A DNA stretch of 42,208 bases from Deltaproteobacteria bacterium (GTDB lineage: Bacteria > Desulfobacterota > Desulfobacteria > Desulfobacterales > UBA2156): assembly GCA_019309485.1 (NCBI GenBank), contig JAFDGC010000026.1:1-42208 (forward strand). The letters are read 5' to 3'. Under the pieces are notes generated by a model. It was given only the letters and a program-made list of their open reading frames with translations. It was not told the DNA's origin and did not search any database. The translations under genes were made by a program, and so were the position numbers. Positions 41,134-42,208 of this stretch are shown here, piece by piece (position 1 is the first letter of the stretch; the number at the start of each line of letters is the position of its first letter).

Positions 41134-41343
41134 TTTTTTCTTTCCACGCTTCAGTTTTGCCGCCTCCTTGAAACAGGATTCCCGGAAATCACATTTAAAC
41201 TGGTCGCAATATTCCTCTACCCTGGCAAAACAATCGAAATTGCCTTGCTTGATCTGGATTTCCTGCACCAGGGCCACCTTTGTTTTACCGAAGGATCGAA
41301 TGTTTAAGCCTTTGGCCGTCTTTCGGATTTCGGCCATATTCAT
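41128..41343 (-). CDS. Small SAP/Rho-N-type domain protein
   Basis: A 71-residue protein starting MNMAEIRKTAKGLNI. The first 40 residues match a SAP-like or Rho-N-terminal helix-extension-helix (AKGLNIRSFGKTKVALVQEIQ) that binds nucleic acid. The second half has three Cys (DCF, YCDQFKC, SCFKEAAKLK) that may bind metal, and the end is very basic. Family members are common in anaerobic Desulfobacterota but unstudied. AAAGGAG precedes ATG 41343; the longer frame is not supported. A promoter lies at 41378-41406. Confidence 0.8.
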   Translation of the reverse strand: MNMAEIRKTAKGLNIRSFGKTKVALVQEIQIKQGNFDCFARVEEYCDQFKCDFRESCFKEAAKLKRGKKKP

Positions 41344-41377
41344 GGTATGCTCCTTTGTTTGATGGGTTCCTATGTTT

Positions 41378-41406
41378 ATTCTACGGACCGGGACGCTAAA
41401 TTGCAA
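41378..41406 (-). promoter_or_regulatory. Putative sigma-70 promoter for the SAP-domain gene
   Basis: On the - strand: TTGCAA (41406-41401), 17-base spacer, TAGAAT (41383-41378). It lies 35 bases before the start codon. Confidence 0.5.
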
Positions 41407-41517
41407 ATCATTTCCTCCGAAAAAGACCCGGATTGTCCTTGCGCCTTGGGGGCAAATATGTCATCGGAGGAACAAGGAAAACGCGATTGTGATAGAATCG
41501 TAACAAGGGAGAAACCG

Positions 41518-42208
41518 ATGCCTGACATCATCGACTTAAGATCGGATACGCTGACACTCCCCACACCGACGACGTCTTTGGCGAGGACCCCACGGTGAAC
41601 CGTCTGGAGGAAACGGCCGCATCGAGAATGGGAAAAGAGGCCGCCCTTTTTGTAGCTTCCGGTACAATGGCCAACATCGTCTCCGAGATGGTCCACTGCG
41701 GCAGGGGTGATGAAATGATCCTGGGGGACCAGGCCCATATCTTCTGTTACGAGCAGGGGGGTTCGGCGGCGTTGGGGGGGATTCATCCTCGGACGGTGAA
41801 AAACCAGCCCGACGGAACACTGGCCCTGGAAGACATCGAAGCGGCCATTCGCCCCGACAACGTCCATTTTCCGAAAACCCGTTTGATCGTGTTGGAAAAT
41901 ACCCACAACCGCTGCGACGGGATGCCACTGGATTCCCGTTACATGGATGCCGTGTCCGCGTTGGCCCGGCGCTTTGATTTGAAACTCCACGTGGACGGGG
42001 CAAGGATTTTCAATGCCGCCGTCGCCTTGAAGTGCGACGTGAAGGACTTGACCGCGGCCGCCGATTCGGTATCCTTTTGCCTGAGCAAAGGATTGGGCGC
42101 TCCGGCAGGCTCTCTGGTCTGCGGATCAAGAGACTTCATCGCGCAGGCCCAACGGGTCCGGAAAGTGTTGGGGGGCGGGATGCGGCAGGTGGGTGTCCTG
42201 GCCGCGGC
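41518..42208 (+). pseudogene. Threonine-aldolase/beta-eliminating lyase gene with a frameshift, cut by the window end
   Basis: ATG 41518 starts IDLRSDTLTLPTP, the classic N-terminus of low-specificity threonine aldolases. After residue 17 the family expects about 12 more residues and then DDVFGEDPTVN. Here DDVFGEDP follows at once but in another frame, from 41568. The frame then stays open to the window end with SGTMAN, ENTHNRCDG, HVDGARIFNAA and the PLP-lysine in SFCLSKGLGAP. The net loss of about 37 bases breaks the frame, so either the gene is a pseudogene or the sequence has an assembly error. The enzyme would split threonine to glycine and acetaldehyde. The 3' end lies outside the window. 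Confidence 0.8.

Noticed and set aside
1-42208. CRISPR array, tRNA, rRNA, complete insertion sequence or prophage genes
   Set aside because: None could be recognised: no regularly spaced identical repeats, no cloverleaf in the short gaps, and no transposase or phage proteins.

Overview
The window is about 42 kb of GC-rich, densely coded bacterial DNA. The gene content points to a member of the Desulfobacterota (former Deltaproteobacteria), probably an anaerobe related to sulfate reducers. The evidence is an operon of DsrE, HdrA/QmoA-like, HdrA-MvhD/QmoB-like and HdrD-like proteins, a hemerythrin gene with an FNR/HcpR-type palindrome upstream, a CooT-type nickel protein, and an IspH-UbiA fusion. 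This placement is inference; there is no rRNA or other decisive marker. Several promoters share one form: TTGAC-like -35, a 17-18 nt spacer, and a -10 usually preceded by GC.

Layout. 1-917: 3' part of miaA. 971-8934: a + strand run with a complete branched-chain/amide-type ABC transporter (livG-F-H-M-K), then a creatininase-family hydrolase, a type I asparaginase and asparaginyl-tRNA synthetase. A terminator-like hairpin sits in its leader and an 11-bp hairpin follows livK. 9136-10368: a 19-codon ORF abutting an FSR-type MFS exporter gene. 10375-10516: copy 1 of a structured repeat. 10550-11825 (-): a small Cys-containing protein and a hemerythrin. 12178-13137: a thioredoxin-reductase-like enzyme. 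13222-15105 (-): an EamA transporter and a short histone-deacetylase-fold enzyme. 15223-18222 (-): a 999-residue receiver/receiver-like/PEP-synthase-ATP-grasp protein. 18440-22870: nadE, a GerMN lipoprotein and an EF-G. 23105-27685: the DsrE/Hdr redox operon, with copy 2 of the repeat inside it and a frameshifted last gene. 27733-28956 (-): a Tm-1-like protein. 29130-31242: a zinc-ribbon remnant, a DJ-1/PfpI protein and an M48-TPR protease with a damaged 5' end. 31289-34380: parA, parB, a palindromic repeat, a NYN-domain protein, DUF3842 and CooT. 34488-37196: ispH-ubiA fusion, plsY (-) and smr. 37211-41343 (-): acetoacetyl-CoA synthetase, an MFS transporter, UspA and a SAP-domain protein. 41518-end: a frameshifted threonine-aldolase-type gene cut by the window edge.

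The most distinctive signals are these. Three genes (HdrD-like, M48 protease, threonine aldolase) each appear to have lost an internal segment out of frame, which means either real decay or assembly error. There are three families of dispersed intergenic repeats. The redox operon has a serine in place of one MvhD cysteine. Several multidomain or contextual oddities stand out: the receiver-ATP-grasp protein, the IspH-UbiA fusion, and a transporter-amidase-AsnRS run. No CRISPR array, tRNA, rRNA or complete IS element was seen. I cannot claim a proven new system. The redox operon and the receiver-ATP-grasp protein are the best candidates for follow-up.
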